A DNA stretch of 18,187 nucleotides from JBHJOF01 sp050330055 (GCA_050330055.1 JBHJOF010000155.1:1-18187), one strand, 5' to 3'. Positions 6,832 to 13,910 are shown, counted from the first letter of the stretch. The notes: a model not told the origin generated them from the sequence alone. Numbers and translations are program-made.

Positions 6832-7505
6832 CCTTCTCGATTACTGCCCGCTGCCCGAAGAGCGGCATGCTGGGCGTTGCCGTCACCTCCTCCTCCATGG
6901 CGGTGGCGGCGCGCTGCGCCTTCGTCCGCGCCGGCACCGGCGCGGTGGCGACCCAGAACATCACCGATCCGCGGCTCGGCCCCCAGGCGCTCGACCTGAT
7001 GGCCGAGGGCATGAGCGCCTCTCAGGCGCTGGAGGCGATCGTCAGCGAGCACGTCGACATGCAGTTCCGGCAGCTGGTGTTGGTCGACTCGGCCGGCCGC
7101 TGCGCCGACTTCTCCGGCGCCAGGACGCTCGGCTGCCACGGCGTGGCCACGGCCGAGGGCGCGGTTGCTGCCGGCAATCTCTTGTCCGGGGTCGGGGTGC
7201 CGCACGCCATGATCGAGGCCTTCAAGCAGGGCGCGGCGGAGCACCTGGCCGAGCGGCTAGTGCGGACGCTGGAGGCGGGTCTCGCCGCCGGCGGCGAGGA
7301 AGGACCAGTGCGCTCGGCCGGCCTGCTGGTCGCGGACAAGCAGGCCTGGCCCTACATCGATCTGCGGGTCGACTGGTCGGAGGACAACCCCATCGCCGAG
7401 CTGCGCAAGATCTGGCTGGGCTGGCGGCCGCAGATGGACGATTACGTAACCCGCGCCGTCAATCCCTCCGCGGCACCGTCCTACGGCGTGCCGGGCGATC
7501 GCTAG
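6828..7505 (+). CDS. DUF1028 family protein (putative Ntn-hydrolase fold)
   Basis: 225 aa, the usual DUF1028 length. It opens with the family signature MTFSITARCPKSGMLGVAVT, followed by SSMAVAARCAFVRAGTGAVATQN (about 21-43), and keeps LGPQALDLMAEGMSASQALEAI, VATAEGAVAAGNLLSG and the C-terminal DLRVDWSEDNPIAELRKIW. DUF1028 has no established reaction but is placed among Ntn-hydrolase-like folds, which cleave amide bonds; that role is tentative here. ATG at 6828 overlaps the Rid stop by 4 bases, so the two are translationally coupled and probably act on the same route. An earlier in-frame opening inside the Rid gene is ignored because family homology begins exactly at this ATG. Its TAG stop lies in a CTAG shared with the convergent LysR gene. 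Confidence 0.9.
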   Translation: MTFSITARCPKSGMLGVAVTSSSMAVAARCAFVRAGTGAVATQNITDPRLGPQALDLMAEGMSASQALEAIVSEHVDMQFRQLVLVDSAGRCADFSGARTLGCHGVATAEGAVAAGNLLSGVGVPHAMIEAFKQGAAEHLAERLVRTLEAGLAAGGEEGPVRSAGLLVADKQAWPYIDLRVDWSEDNPIAELRKIWLGWRPQMDDYVTRAVNPSAAPSYGVPGDR

Positions 7506-8455
7506 GCGCTGCGGGCGCCGAGCAGCAATTCAATCTCGCCGCTCTCCTCGCGGTGGCGCTTGGCCTCGGCGTGCAGCCACTTGCAGAAGGCGGCCACCTT
7601 GGGCCGCTCTATGGCGACCTTCGGACAGACGATGTAGTAGGCGAAGGCGACCGGTGACGAGCCGGCGAAGGGCCGCACCAGGCGACCGGCCGCCAGGTCG
7701 GCCGCGGAGACCACGCCACGCCCCAGGGCGACGCCCTGGCCCTCGACGGCCGCCTGAGTCACCAGGTCGGCGCCGCTGAAGCGCGGCCCCCGCGTGGCAT
7801 CGACGCCCTTCACGCCGGCGGCCAGCAGCCACATGCGCCAGTCCGGATCGGTCTCATCCTTGGTCATGGAATCTTCGTGCAGCAGCGTGTGCCAGCGCAG
7901 ATCGTCCGGCGTGCGCAGCGGATGCGGGCCCTCCAGCAGGGCCGGGCTGCAGACCGGATAGACCTCGTCGCAGAGCAGCAGCTCGGCGTGCAGGCCGGGA
8001 TAGTTCCCCGAGCCATAGCGGATCGCCACGTCGACGTCCTCGCGGGCGAAGTCGACCAGCTGATGCGTGGCGTCGACCCGCACGTCGACTTCCGGGTGGG
8101 CGAGGCGGAAACGCTCGAGGCGCGGCACCAGCCACTTGCCGGTGAAGGAGGGCGGCGTGCTCACGGTGATCAGGCCGCTCTCGTCGACGCCGCGCAGCCG
8201 CGACATGGCCGAGGCCAGAAGGTCGAAGCCCTCGCGCAGCTCCGGCAGGCAGGCCTGGCCCGCCTCGGTCAGCCAGATCGCCCGCTTGGCGCGGCGGAAC
8301 AGCTTCACGCCGAGGAAGTCCTCCAGGCCTTTCACCTGATGACTGATCGCGGCCGGGGTGACGTTCAGCTCCTCGGCCGCCTTGGCGAAGCTCAGGTGCC
8401 GGGCGGCGGCTTCGAAGGCGCGCAGGCCGTTCAGGGGAGGCAGCCGTCTGCTCAT
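7502..8455 (-). CDS. LysR-family regulator, GcvA-like subgroup
   Basis: 317 aa from ATG at 8455, preceded by AAGGAA at a good distance. An upstream in-frame extension to 8551 is rejected because LTTR homology starts at MSRRLPPLNGLRAFEAAARH. That opening, with LPPLNGLRAFEA and FAKAAEELNVTPAAISHQVKGLEDFLGVKLFRR (HTH, about residues 20-53), is typical of the GcvA-like group. The effector domain follows from about 90 (GLITVSTPPSFTGKWLVPRL). It is convergent with the DUF1028 gene, sharing a CTAG of overlapping stops (7502-7505), and divergent from the DUF1127 and DUF4865 genes, which are its most likely targets. A perfect T-N11-A palindrome lies in the divergent gap. Control of the oxidative cluster on the other side is possible but less supported. 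Confidence 0.93.
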   Translation of the reverse strand: MSRRLPPLNGLRAFEAAARHLSFAKAAEELNVTPAAISHQVKGLEDFLGVKLFRRAKRAIWLTEAGQACLPELREGFDLLASAMSRLRGVDESGLITVSTPPSFTGKWLVPRLERFRLAHPEVDVRVDATHQLVDFAREDVDVAIRYGSGNYPGLHAELLLCDEVYPVCSPALLEGPHPLRTPDDLRWHTLLHEDSMTKDETDPDWRMWLLAAGVKGVDATRGPRFSGADLVTQAAVEGQGVALGRGVVSAADLAAGRLVRPFAGSSPVAFAYYIVCPKVAIERPKVAAFCKWLHAEAKRHREESGEIELLLGARSA

Positions 8456-8584
8456 GAAATATTCCTTAGCTTTCCTAATCAATAGTAGGACGAAATGTCG
8501 TTTGTCGGCAAGCCTAAATATCTGCATATACGGATCATGTGAACACGGCACTTGGGATAGGCTTTCAGGGCGGCCTGATTTAGA

Positions 8585-8597
8585 TGAGATAATCTCA
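8585..8597. promoter_or_regulatory. LysR-type T-N11-A box, perfect 13-bp palindrome
   Basis: TGAGATAATCTCA is a perfect palindrome about a central A and fits the T-N11-A consensus of LysR-type operators. It lies in the 209-bp gap between the GcvA-like regulator and the DUF1127 gene, 68 bp before that gene's ATG. It overlaps a possible -10 element (GATAAT, 8588-8593). CTAAT pentamers, the core reported for GcvA sites, also occur nearby at 8475-8479 and, inverted, at 8606-8610, but five-base words are weak evidence. The gap is more A/T-rich than its surroundings, consistent with two divergent promoters. Confidence 0.6.
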
Positions 8598-8664
8598 GCT
8601 ACTGCATTAGCTTTTCTCGGGTGAAGCGCGGGATCGCTCCCGCCACCGATTGGAGGATGGAATC

Positions 8665-9063
8665 ATGTACATCTGGGTTTTGGGTAATCCCGATCTGGCC
8701 CACCGCCTTGTGGCGGCCGAGAGGGCCCGTGCCGAGGTCATGTCGCGAGCAGGCTATCTGGCCATCACCGCCGTGGAACGGGCCGTCGTCCTCACCGCCC
8801 GGGCCCTGGGCGGCGCCTATCGCTCGCTCGTCCGGTGGCTCGCGCGGAACCGGCAGCGGCGCGAGGCCATCGCCCAGCTCCGCAGCCTGGACGACCGGCT
8901 GCTCAGCGACATCGGCATCGCGCGCGGCGAGATCGTAGGGCTGGTGGACGAAGCGCTGGCGCGTGGACCGGCATCCGTCTCGGATGTGCGCGGCCTGAAG
9001 CGGCCGGTGCCGGCCGCCAATCGGCGCGAGGCGCCGGCCCGCGACCTGCGCCTGGCCGCATGA
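8665..9063 (+). CDS. DUF1127 (YjiS-like) small protein
   Basis: 132 aa. GGAGG at 8652-8656 is 8 bases before the ATG at 8665, which decides the start over a TTG at 8650. A Tyr/Leu/Ala-rich N-terminal half precedes the DUF1127 motif RQRREAIAQLRSLDDRLLSDIGIARGEI (about residues 69-96), followed by a Pro/Arg/Ala-rich tail. DUF1127 proteins are small and Arg-rich; some studied members bind RNA or affect phosphate and stress physiology, but no function can be assigned to this longer one. It is divergent from the GcvA-like regulator, a common setting for this domain, and is followed by a hairpin and the DUF4865 gene on the same strand. Confidence 0.85.
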   Translation: MYIWVLGNPDLAHRLVAAERARAEVMSRAGYLAITAVERAVVLTARALGGAYRSLVRWLARNRQRREAIAQLRSLDDRLLSDIGIARGEIVGLVDEALARGPASVSDVRGLKRPVPAANRREAPARDLRLAA

Positions 9064-9092
9064 TGGCCGACTTGACCGCAACTTGCCTCGCA

Positions 9093-9123
9093 GCCGGCGG
9101 CACTGTGACAGAGTGCCGCCGGC
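9093..9123 (+). terminator. Strong hairpin between the DUF1127 and DUF4865 genes
   Basis: GCCGGCGGCACT (9093-9104) pairs perfectly with AGTGCCGCCGGC (9112-9123) around the 7-base loop GTGACAG, giving a 12-bp GC-rich stem. It starts 29 bases after the DUF1127 stop. The downstream sequence (CTCGACTTCCCTT) is only mildly T-rich, so it is either an intrinsic terminator with a poor U tract or an attenuating or stabilising hairpin. It ends 21 bases before the ribosome site of the next gene. Confidence 0.6.
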
Positions 9124-9158
9124 TCGACTTCCCTTGAGCGCGACAGGGAGCGCCAGCC

Positions 9159-9803
9159 ATGCTCGCCATGCAGTACGTCTTTCCTCTGGCCGATGACTTC
9201 GACATGGCCCAGGTCCGGCGCCGGGTGGCGGAGAAGGGGCCGCTGTTCGACGACTATCCCGGCCTGGTGCAGAAGGCCTTCCTCTGCAACGACGTCAAGG
9301 GCAGCATCCTGGGCGACGAGGTCGGCAACAGCTATGCCACCTTCTACCTCTGGGAGTCGGCGGATGCGGCCCGTGCCTTTCTGCTGGGCGACGCCTTCCG
9401 CGCGGTGTCGCAGGCCTTCGGGCGGCCGCGCGTCCAGTCCTGGCAGGTGATCGGCCACCGCAGCTGCGGCGGTGCGGCACCCGCCTTCGCCGTGCAGGAA
9501 ACCGAGAGCTTGGGCCGCGAGGCCGATCCGGGCGCGATCGCCACGCGCGAGCGGGCGGCGCTCGGCGAGGCGCTGCGCCCTGGACGTCCTGGGCCAGGCC
9601 TGCACAGCATCAGCGTGGCCTTCGATCCCTATCGCTGGGAACTGGTGCGCTTCAGCCTGTGGCGCGAAGCGCGCGACGCCGAGCGGGCACTGAACGGTAA
9701 CAGCCGCGGCTGGGAGCTGCTTTACCTGGCGGGCCCCCAGGCGCGTCCGCGGGACGCGATCGCCTTGGGCGAGCTCGGCCGCGAGCGCGCCGCTTTCCTG
9801 TGA
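9159..9803 (+). CDS. DUF4865 family protein
   Basis: 214 aa, as expected for DUF4865. It begins MLAMQYVFPLADDFDMAQVRRRVAEKGPLFDDYPGL, the family's recognisable N-terminus, with FYLWESADAARAFLLGDAFRAVSQAFGRP (about 62-90). The latter looks like a dimeric alpha/beta-barrel of the kind seen in EthD/antibiotic-monooxygenase-like proteins. The second half (about 140-205: HSISVAFDPYRWELVRFSLW, RGWELLYLAGP) may be another related unit. No enzymatic activity is established for the family. AGGGAG at 9145-9150 lies 8 bases before the ATG. DUF4865 genes are often next to LysR regulators, which fits the GcvA-like gene upstream, though a hairpin separates it from the DUF1127 gene. Confidence 0.85.
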   Translation: MLAMQYVFPLADDFDMAQVRRRVAEKGPLFDDYPGLVQKAFLCNDVKGSILGDEVGNSYATFYLWESADAARAFLLGDAFRAVSQAFGRPRVQSWQVIGHRSCGGAAPAFAVQETESLGREADPGAIATRERAALGEALRPGRPGPGLHSISVAFDPYRWELVRFSLWREARDAERALNGNSRGWELLYLAGPQARPRDAIALGELGRERAAFL

Positions 9804-10020
9804 GATCAGCCCTCAACCTGCGAGACAAATTTGCGTCAATTCCGCGGTGGCCTGGATTCCGTCGCCCGACTCGGCCATTCGTTGTAGGAGGTGGTTAGCT
9901 ACCTGCCTATTTGGGTCATTGATCGGCAGTGCCGGTCATGTTTTGCTTCCCCCTTCCAGCGCGCCCTGCCCGGTGCGCTGGAGCAGCAGGTATCGATGGC
10001 ATTGATCGGGGGGTTGCCAC

Positions 10021-10482
10021 ATGGGCGAGCCGGCAATCGGCCTCCCAGCGCGCGTCATTGTCGCGCGTCATCCTCGGCTCCTGATGCTGGAGCGCTTCTG
10101 GCACGGCAAGCGCGGTGCCCGCTGGGCGCCGCGCAAGCACGACATGGACCCGCTCGACATGGTGGCCTGGCTCGGCAACCTGATGGTCGTGGCGACGCTC
10201 GACGATGGCGACGATTTCCTCTGCCGGCTCTACGGCACCAACCTGGTGCAGCTCTTCGGCCGCGAGCTGACCGGACGGCGGCTCAGCAGCCTGAGCGGCG
10301 CCGAGCGCAAGCGCTTCCAGGCGCGGCTGCGCGCCGTGCTGAGCGAGCGCCGGCCGCGGCATTTCCGTTTCGAGTACCGTCGCGGACCGCAGGCTGTCTC
10401 GGTGGCGGAGCTGGTGCTGCCGCTGTCCGACGACGGCGAGCGGGTCAACCACCTGCTGATCGGCGCCTATCCGAGCCCTTAG
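10021..10482 (+). CDS. Single-domain PAS protein (PAS_5 family)
   Basis: 153 aa. The pattern LMLERFWHGKRGARWAPRKHDMDPLDMVAWLGNLMVVAT, then FLCRLYGTNLVQLFGRELTGRRLSSL, then FEYRRG...VAELVLPLSDDGERVNHLLIGAYP, is the alphaproteobacterial PAS_5 layout: one PAS fold of about 130 residues and no attached output domain. These proteins are numerous in Rhodospirillales-type genomes and their ligands are unknown. The run of six Gs at 10008-10013, 7 bases before the ATG, supports the start. The 217-bp upstream gap (9804-10020) holds only a small GC hairpin (9956-9981) and no recognisable gene. No partner kinase or cyclase is adjacent. Confidence 0.82.
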   Translation: MGEPAIGLPARVIVARHPRLLMLERFWHGKRGARWAPRKHDMDPLDMVAWLGNLMVVATLDDGDDFLCRLYGTNLVQLFGRELTGRRLSSLSGAERKRFQARLRAVLSERRPRHFRFEYRRGPQAVSVAELVLPLSDDGERVNHLLIGAYPSP

Positions 10483-10578
10483 CGGGAGCGCTATCATCGC
10501 GCGCCGCGCGGTCCGCCCGCCGCCGCTGCCGCCTCGTTCTGCTAGACTGACCCAACCCTCTGCCAGGGAGACTTTGCC

Positions 10579-11133
10579 ATGGCCGAGCCCCAGCCTGCCG
10601 CCGCAATGATTCGCCTGATGGCGCGCAACAACCTCTGGAGCAATAACCGCCTGCACCAAGCCTGCGCTGCCCTCAGCGAGGCGCAGTACCGCCAGGCGCG
10701 CCCCTCGTTCTTCGGCTCGATCCACGGCACGCTGAATCACATCCTGCAGGTCGACCGGCTCTATCTCGACCGCCTGGAGCGGCGCCGGCCGACGCCGCCG
10801 CCCTACGGCGAGGAGCAATGCCCGGACCTGGCCTCCCTCAGCGCCGCGCAGGACGCGGCTGACCGCCGCCTGATCGTCCTATGCGACGGCTGGAACGACG
10901 CCGACCTGGCCACGACCGTCTCCTGGGTCACCCGCACCCGGCACGGGGGCGAGACCAGCAACACGATCAGCGCCACCCTGCTGCACCTCTTCCAGCACCA
11001 GATCCACCACCGCGGCCAGGTGCACGACATGCTGAGCCAGACCGACGTGTCGCCGCCCCAGCTCGACGAGTTCTTCCTCGAGGAGGACGCGGAGCGCGTG
11101 GCCCGCGAGCTGGCCGAGTTGGGCGTGGGCTAG
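10579..11133 (+). CDS. DinB-family four-helix-bundle protein
   Basis: 184 aa. It has the DinB/YfiT-like fold with the metal-binding His triad visible: H54 in GTLNHIL, and H140 and H144 in HLFQHQIHHRGQVHDML. MARNNLWSNNRLHQACAALSE near the N-terminus is typical of the first helix. Family members bind a divalent metal; some are thiol-dependent transferases and others are DNA-damage-inducible proteins of unknown activity, so the substrate is unclear. AGGGAGA at 10565-10571 lies 7 bases before the ATG. It is monocistronic, and its TAG shares a CTAG with the stop of the convergent acyl-CoA synthetase gene. Confidence 0.9.
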   Translation: MAEPQPAAAMIRLMARNNLWSNNRLHQACAALSEAQYRQARPSFFGSIHGTLNHILQVDRLYLDRLERRRPTPPPYGEEQCPDLASLSAAQDAADRRLIVLCDGWNDADLATTVSWVTRTRHGGETSNTISATLLHLFQHQIHHRGQVHDMLSQTDVSPPQLDEFFLEEDAERVARELAELGVG

Positions 11134-12743
11134 CCCCGCGCCCTTAAATCCTTGCGCATGATCTTCCCTGTCGCGGTCATCGGCAGCGCGCCGATGAACT
11201 CGATCTCGCGCGGGTACTCGTGGGCGGCCAGGCGGACCTTGACGAAGCCCTGGATCTCGCGCGCCAGCGCAGGACTCGCCTCGTAGCCCTCGTTCAGCAC
11301 CAGGAAGGCCTTGACCCGCTCGGTGCGATCCGGGTCGGGCACGCCGACCACGGCGGCCAGGGCGACCGCCGGGTGCTTGATCAGGCAGTCCTCGACCTCG
11401 CCCGGGCCGATGCGATAGCCGGCGGAGGTGATCACGTCGTCGTCGCGGCCGACGAAGTGCAGATAGCCTGCCTCGTCGACGAAGCCGCTGTCGCCGGTCA
11501 AGAGCCAGTCGCCGGCAAACTTAGCCTCGGTCGCCGCCGGGTTGCGCCAGTACTCCAGGAACATCACCGGGTCCGGCCGGCGGATCGCGATGCTGCCGAC
11601 ATCGTGCGCCGCCAGGCGCTGGCCGCCGGCATCGACGACGGCGACCGCGTGGCCCGGCACCGGCCGGCCCATGGCGCCGGGCCTGACCGACATCAGGCCG
11701 GCACAGTTGGCGACCACCAGGTTGCACTCGGTCTGGCCGTAGAACTCGTTGACCGTGAGACCGAAGGTCGCGCGGCCCCAGTCGAGCAGCTCTTCGCCCA
11801 GGCTCTCGCCGCCGCTGCCGATCGAGCGCAATTTGTAATCCCAGCGCTGCTGCGGCCGCGCCACCTTGCGCATCATCTTGAGCGCGGTCGGCGGCATGAA
11901 GGCGTTGCGCACGCCGAACTCGGCCATCAGGCGGAAGGCCTCCTCCGGGTCGAACTTGGGGAAGCGGTAGGCCAGCACCGGCACGCCGTGGTGCCAGGAG
12001 GGCAGCAGCACGTCGATCAGCCCGCCGATCCAGGCCCAGTCGGCCGGCGTCCAGAACAGGTCGCCCGGCTGCGGGAAGAACTCCTGCGGCAGCTCGACGC
12101 CGGGCAGGTGGCCGAGCAGCACCCGATGGGCGTGCAGCGCGCCCTTGGGCGGCCCGGTGGTGCCGGAGGTGTAGATGATCAGCGCGGGATCGTCCGCCGC
12201 CGTGTCGACCGGCGTGAAGCTGTCCGAGGCTTTTGTGAGCTCGCCGTGCAGATCGAGTGCGCCCTGCGCTGCGCCGTCGATCGACAGCACCAGGGCGAGT
12301 TCGGGCAGGCGCTCGCGGATCTCGCTCAGCTTGCCGAGCCCGCCGTTGTCCGTGACCAGCGCCCTGGCTCCGGAGTCGGCCAGGCGGTACTCCAGCGCCT
12401 CGGGCCCGAAGAGGGTGAAGAGCGGCACCGCGACAGCACCCAGCTTGTAGGTTGCGATATGCGCGATGGCGGTCTCCGGCGCCTGCGGCAGCAGGATGCC
12501 GACACGGTCGCCTTGTTTGATCCCATTGGCGGCCAGCAGGTTGGCCAGTCGGTTCGACTGCCTTTGCAGGTCCTGGAAGCTGGTGCGCTCGACTTCGCCG
12601 TCTGGCCGCAGGTGGATCAGCGCCAGCCGCTCTGGCCCCGCCGCCCACTTGTCGCAGACGTCGACGCCGATGTTGTAGCGCGCCGGCACCTGCCAGCGGA
12701 AGTCGCGGTAGAGCGCGTCGTAGCTTTCCGCCCGCGTGAGCAT
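11130..12743 (-). CDS. AMP-forming acyl-CoA synthetase (acetyl/medium-chain type)
   Basis: 537 aa. It activates a carboxylic acid to acyl-CoA through an acyl-adenylate. Visible motifs: P-loop YTSGTTGPPKG (191-201), NEFYGQTE (332-339), LLTGDSG (414-420), hinge region VGRDDDVITSAGYRIGPGEVE (431-451) and catalytic Lys527 in TATGKIMRKDLR. The N-terminus (YDALYRDFRWQVPARYNIGVDVCDKWA) matches the acetyl/medium-chain synthetase group rather than long-chain FadD. ATG at 12743 with GGGGAG just upstream is preferred over an extension to 12824, because that extra peptide is unlike the family and runs up to the edge of the intergenic repeat. It is divergent from a dienoyl-CoA-reductase-type gene, suggesting fatty or organic acid degradation. 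Acyl specificity is not predictable. Confidence 0.93.
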   Translation of the reverse strand: MLTRAESYDALYRDFRWQVPARYNIGVDVCDKWAAGPERLALIHLRPDGEVERTSFQDLQRQSNRLANLLAANGIKQGDRVGILLPQAPETAIAHIATYKLGAVAVPLFTLFGPEALEYRLADSGARALVTDNGGLGKLSEIRERLPELALVLSIDGAAQGALDLHGELTKASDSFTPVDTAADDPALIIYTSGTTGPPKGALHAHRVLLGHLPGVELPQEFFPQPGDLFWTPADWAWIGGLIDVLLPSWHHGVPVLAYRFPKFDPEEAFRLMAEFGVRNAFMPPTALKMMRKVARPQQRWDYKLRSIGSGGESLGEELLDWGRATFGLTVNEFYGQTECNLVVANCAGLMSVRPGAMGRPVPGHAVAVVDAGGQRLAAHDVGSIAIRRPDPVMFLEYWRNPAATEAKFAGDWLLTGDSGFVDEAGYLHFVGRDDDVITSAGYRIGPGEVEDCLIKHPAVALAAVVGVPDPDRTERVKAFLVLNEGYEASPALAREIQGFVKVRLAAHEYPREIEFIGALPMTATGKIMRKDLRARG

Positions 12744-12823
12744 CACTCCCCGCCTTTCCCAGTGACTCTCCCTACAAGATTCACATATCTCGGGCGGCGG
12801 TCTCGCAAGTCCTATACACACCA

Positions 12824-12915
12824 CTGTCGTCCCGGGGCTTGTCCCCGGGACCCAATGGCATTAGCGCATGAACGGCCAAGCCAATGGGTCCCGGCAACAA
12901 GTGCCGGGACGACAG
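12824..12915. repeat. REPIN-like element 2: two inverted palindromic arms with a 22-nt spacer
   Basis: Left arm 12824-12858 and right arm 12881-12915 are 35-nt inverted copies with 30 identities. Each arm folds locally: GTCCCGGGG / CCCCGGGAC around CTTGT (12829-12851), and GTCCCGGCA / TGCCGGGAC around ACAAG (12888-12910). Four of the five arm-to-arm differences are two compensatory base pairs. It shares its layout (TGTC foot, 9-bp GC stem, CTTG loop core) with the element at 6236-6347, so both belong to one family. It lies in the 333-bp divergent gap between the acyl-CoA synthetase and the SDR gene. Confidence 0.85.
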
Positions 12916-13016
12916 CCTTGACTGTGGCAAGCGCGAGCCTCTCCTGCCTGAAATCTGTGAACGCCGTAGGGGCCTCTCCCTGGCCAGCTTAGCCAAGTGC
13001 CGGCCGAAAGTCCGGT

Positions 13017-13046
13017 TTGCCCAGCGCTGGCTGGCTCTGCCATAAA
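13017..13046 (+). promoter_or_regulatory. Candidate promoter of the SDR gene with internal palindrome
   Basis: TTGCCC (13017-13022) and CATAAA (13041-13046) are spaced by 18 bases, a weak sigma70-like match, 31 bp before the SDR ATG. The perfect palindrome CCAGCGCTGG (13021-13030) overlaps the -35 end and could be an operator. The remainder of the 12744-13076 gap beyond this and the repeat shows no gene. Confidence 0.25.
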
Positions 13047-13076
13047 ACGGTCTGATCTGCAGAGGAAAGGTCCGCG

Positions 13077-13910
13077 ATGTTCGTTTCCGACCTGCTGAAG
13101 GGCAAGCGTATCCTGGTGACCGGCGGCGGCACTGGCCTGGGCAAGGCGATGGGCCGCCGCTTTCTCGAGCTGGGCGCCAGCCTGGCGATCTGCGGCCGGC
13201 GCGAGGCGGTGCTGGCCGAGACGGCAGCCGAGTTCGAGCGCGACTACCCGGGGCGCACCGCCTGGTGCGGCTGCGACATCCGCGACGCGGCGGCGGTCGA
13301 GGCCATGATCGAGGCCTTCTGGGCCGAGGGGCCGCTCGACGTGCTGGTCAACAATGCGGCCGGCAACTTCATAGCCCGCTCCGAGACGCTCTCGCCGCGC
13401 GCGCTCGATGCGGTGCTGAACATCGTCCTGCACGGCACCGGCTACGTCACGCTTGCCTGCGGCAACCGCTGGCTCGCCGAGGGGCGTCCGGCCTGCGTGC
13501 TCTCCATCGTCACACCCTACGCCTGGACCGGCTCGCCCTACGTGCTGCCTTCATCCATGGCCAAGGCCGGCGTGCTGGCCCTGACCCGTAGCCTGGCGGC
13601 CGAGTGGGGCGGCAAGGGCATCCGGCTCAACGCCATCGCGCCCGGCCCCTTCCCGACCGAGGGTGCCTGGCAGCGGCTGGTGCCCAATGCCGAGATGGAG
13701 GCGGCCTGGAAGCGGCGCATCCCGCTCGGCCGCTTCGGCGAGCCGCGCGAGCTGGCCGATCTCGCCGTCTACCTGGTCTCCGACCAGGCCGGATTCATCA
13801 ACGGCGAGGTGGTCACCATCGACGGCGGCGAGTGGCTGAAAGGCGCCGGCGAATTCTCCATCATGGAGCAGCTGAGCGAAGCGGAATGGGCCGCCATGCG
13901 CGGGCGTTAA
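13077..13910 (+). CDS. SDR-family 2,4-dienoyl-CoA reductase-type oxidoreductase
   Basis: 277 aa, one Rossmann domain. The NADP(H) site is TGGGTGLG (15-22), followed by CGRR (39-42), which suits NADPH. NNAAGNFIARSETLSPRAL (92-110) and SSMAKAGVLALTRSLAAEWG (159-178) followed by RLNAIAPGPFPTEGA match the mitochondrial/peroxisomal DECR group. That group lacks the classical YxxxK and has a Ser at the Tyr position with a retained Lys (Lys163 here), so the missing Tyr is a family trait rather than damage. The likely role is reduction of 2,4-dienoyl-CoA during degradation of polyunsaturated acyl chains. GAGGAAAGG at 13062-13070 precedes the ATG. Divergence from an acyl-CoA synthetase supports a beta-oxidation context. 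Other enoyl/acyl-CoA SDR substrates remain possible. Confidence 0.88.
   Translation: MFVSDLLKGKRILVTGGGTGLGKAMGRRFLELGASLAICGRREAVLAETAAEFERDYPGRTAWCGCDIRDAAAVEAMIEAFWAEGPLDVLVNNAAGNFIARSETLSPRALDAVLNIVLHGTGYVTLACGNRWLAEGRPACVLSIVTPYAWTGSPYVLPSSMAKAGVLALTRSLAAEWGGKGIRLNAIAPGPFPTEGAWQRLVPNAEMEAAWKRRIPLGRFGEPRELADLAVYLVSDQAGFINGEVVTIDGGEWLKGAGEFSIMEQLSEAEWAAMRGR

Noticed and set aside
8456..8551. N-terminal extension of the GcvA-like regulator to 8551
   Set aside because: LTTR homology and a ribosome site both support ATG at 8455; the extension would run through the AT-rich divergent promoter region.
9956..9981. Small hairpin (CCAGCGC / GCGCTGG) upstream of the PAS_5 gene as a terminator
   Set aside because: Only a 7-bp stem with a 12-base loop and no T tract after it on the plus strand; such stems are common by chance at this GC content.
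11220..12992. 590-codon plus-strand open frame opposite the acyl-CoA synthetase
   Set aside because: It is a shadow frame rich in Arg, Gln, Gly and Asp with no motif. The minus strand carries every adenylate-forming motif in order.
13551..13568. Loss of the catalytic Tyr (YxxxK) in the SDR as a sign of a dead enzyme
   Set aside because: The Ser-x-x-Lys arrangement with the NNAAGNF and PGP..T.GA motifs is the normal state for 2,4-dienoyl-CoA reductases.
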